Below are positions 62,047-64,000 of a stretch of DNA of 64,000 bases, piece by piece. The position numbers and the translations under genes were made by a program. The DNA comes from Prunella strophiata (lineage: Eukaryota; Chordata; Aves; Passeriformes; Prunellidae): assembly GCA_036583965.1 (NCBI GenBank), contig JAZBQD010000015.1:21605310-21669309 (forward strand). The letters are read 5' to 3'. The notes below the pieces were generated by a model. It was not told where the DNA came from, made no database searches, and worked only from the letters and a program-made list of their open reading frames with translations. Position 1 is the first letter of the stretch. Each line of letters begins with the position of its first letter.

Positions 62047-64000
62047 AGACTTTGATCTTTGGTATTTATAAAAGCTAGTTTATAATCAGGGTATCTTATC
62101 TGTTCTAAGAACACAAAATAGTTCATTTATGAAAACAGAACTCTTATGGAAATAAACCTATTGGCTCTTAATTTAAAATGCAAAGGCATAAAAGGGTTTT
62201 GTCCTTCATAATGTGAAGAAAGCTTGTTTCCAATTTTTCAAATATTTTAACAAGTAATATTGTGTATATACAAGGTTTGTGATATCAATTGACTGGTTAT
62301 TAAACATAGTTCAGCTCTTCCCCTGCTCCCAGCACACTCACAGACACATGTGATATTCATGTTAACAATTTATTTCTTGGAGGGAAGAAACCAGTGTGTT
62401 CTCAGTCCAGTTATCCCGGAGGTTGCCTCAGGTTATTTTACTTTTTATGTTTAATATTGCAGGGATTTTATGGATTTACCAAAATACCATAATTTTTATT
62501 TTTAAATCACTATTTTTTTAAAAGAGATTCAATCCAGATCGGACCTTATCATACTCTGTTTCAGTTCACTGCCACCATATGTAAGTGTTGTCAAGGCTGT
62601 AACACATAAAGTATCTGGCTCCAGGGCTGGTTTCAGTGTGGTTTTGGAACACAGATTTTATAATATGCAGTTTCCTTCCTCTGAAGTCAGTGGGCTATTC
62701 AGTGGAATAAAGTTTCTGAGGCACAGGTCAGCTCTTCAAAGGCACGTAGGCACCCAAATCCTGTTTAAGGATATTCCACTGATTTGAAACAAGGTGCCTG
62801 CCTTATTCCCTCCAAAGAGGGGGGATTTCCTAAACCATAGATAGAGCCAGGTTAAACAGGCACTCAGGCACTCCCCAGGCAGACTCTTGACTACTTGTCC
62901 CCCTACCTTTACTTCTAGGCCACTTACATAGGACATAGGGAGGACATGCCATTCTTTTGAGACTATTTTTTCAAGCAGGACCATCCTCAGACAGATCCAG
63001 CTCATGCCATGGATGAAACTGAAAGAACTGATGGATTTTTGCCCTTGGATTGCAATGAGTTTCAGTGATGTTACTGCATACACACGTGCAGTGAGCTTGC
63101 TGCACAGACCATCTGCATCCACTGCCTCTGGTGTGGACATCTGGTGCTTCTGGGAAACACCAGATTTGCTGAGCTGGAGCAAAGCAGCTGAACAGCAAGC
63201 AGGCAATGGCGTTGATAGTGTCCAGAAGCACTGTGCTTTTGTGTCTTCTCTATGAATGTGCAACCTCTGAAGTTGCCTCAAAGCATCAGATCTGCTCTGT
63301 TGGTGTGTGGTGACAACAGCACGTGCCTCCAGCAGAATTTATCTGCTGCAAGCACAGTAGTCACGGCTGTGAAATCTGGAGGGGTGCCAGTGCACTTGGA
63401 GCTGTTGTACTGGACCTTCAGCTAAAGCTGCTGTACACCCAGAAAGTCAGCCAAACACAGTAAAATCCTCAAAACTAAATTGAGAGTCCAAGATAGAAAA
63501 AGGAGGACATGTTTTGGGAAACTCAGATGTATGGCTTTTTGACTCACATCACCAAAGGAATGTCACTTTGCTCAGTTGTCCCTTGGGTTCTGACTTTCTT
63601 ATTTGGACTTTCTGATAGATCAGTGTTTTGGGACTTCTTGGGATGTGGACAATGGCAGACCTAGGTCAGAACTTACAGTGGCAGAATAATGGTTTCTGCT
63701 CTGTACATGTTCATTAGGGAAAGCAGTTTTGAAGGGGCCTTGTTGCTTTAGCTGTTTTAAATGGTGCATATGAATGGAGGGAGAGGAAAACATGCACACA
63801 AGAACTTAAATCATCAAGCCATCAGGGTGTGGATTGGGTATGTTTGGTTGTAGTACAGGTCCTGCCATAAGACAGGTAAGAAGAAGCAGGGAAGAAGGTC
63901 ACCTTACTGCAGGTAACCCTGCAGGTTACCTCTGAAGAGCTGTGTCACTGACTTCAATAGGAGAAAATGCAACCCTCAGATACCTATATTAAAGTAGAAA

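Larger units (their letters stand above)
54611..64000. other. Intergenic, no gene recognised
   Basis: AT-rich with patches of CAGC-rich sequence (59830-59970). It contains a poly(A) run (59702-59720), a purine run (62020-62046), a (TA)n array (61493-61522), and a duplicated GAGAGGGAAAAAAA unit (57191-57222). A 181-codon open frame on the minus strand at 62736-63281 has no recognisable domain. Confidence 0.55.

Overview
This window looks like avian nuclear DNA, probably from a songbird. The reasons are one vertebrate potassium-channel gene with its CpG island, several CR1 LINE copies (the dominant LINE of birds and reptiles), a solo retroviral LTR, and no mammalian-type Alu or L1. The species call is inference. 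The only protein-coding gene I can support is KCNS2 (Kv9.2, a silent modulatory Kv subunit), on the minus strand at 11086-12519. Its coding sequence is a single intact 477-codon exon.

Layout. 1-11085: 3' flank of KCNS2, AT-rich, with one candidate poly(A) signal and a T30 run. 11086-12519: KCNS2. 12520-14400: its 5' region, consisting of a probable splice acceptor, a 174-bp polypyrimidine tract, and a strong CpG island (12826-14110) with candidate 5'-UTR splice donors, a G-quadruplex motif and a TGCCGG-rich degenerate repeat. 14400-64000: about 50 kb with no gene I can support. This stretch holds four CR1 LINE fragments (25341-25795 +, 28637-29110 +, 40374-41590 -, 53830-54610 + and clearly older), a 424-bp solo LTR with 4-bp target duplications (34586-35009), an ancient SINE relic (22141-22232), two (TA)n arrays, and several strand-asymmetric A/C or T/G tracts.

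From known vertebrate gene order around KCNS2 (NIPAL2 - KCNS2 - STK3), STK3 would be expected to the left and NIPAL2 to the right. I found no exon of either, so both probably lie outside the window. The non-coding DNA upstream of KCNS2 contains short palindromic or homeodomain/octamer-like clusters (15314-15331, 15938-16015, 36531-36570) that could be regulatory elements. This is a hypothesis only. I see no convincing sign of a new multi-gene system. The best leads are the composite palindrome at 36531-36570 and the polypyrimidine plus G-quadruplex arrangement at the KCNS2 promoter.
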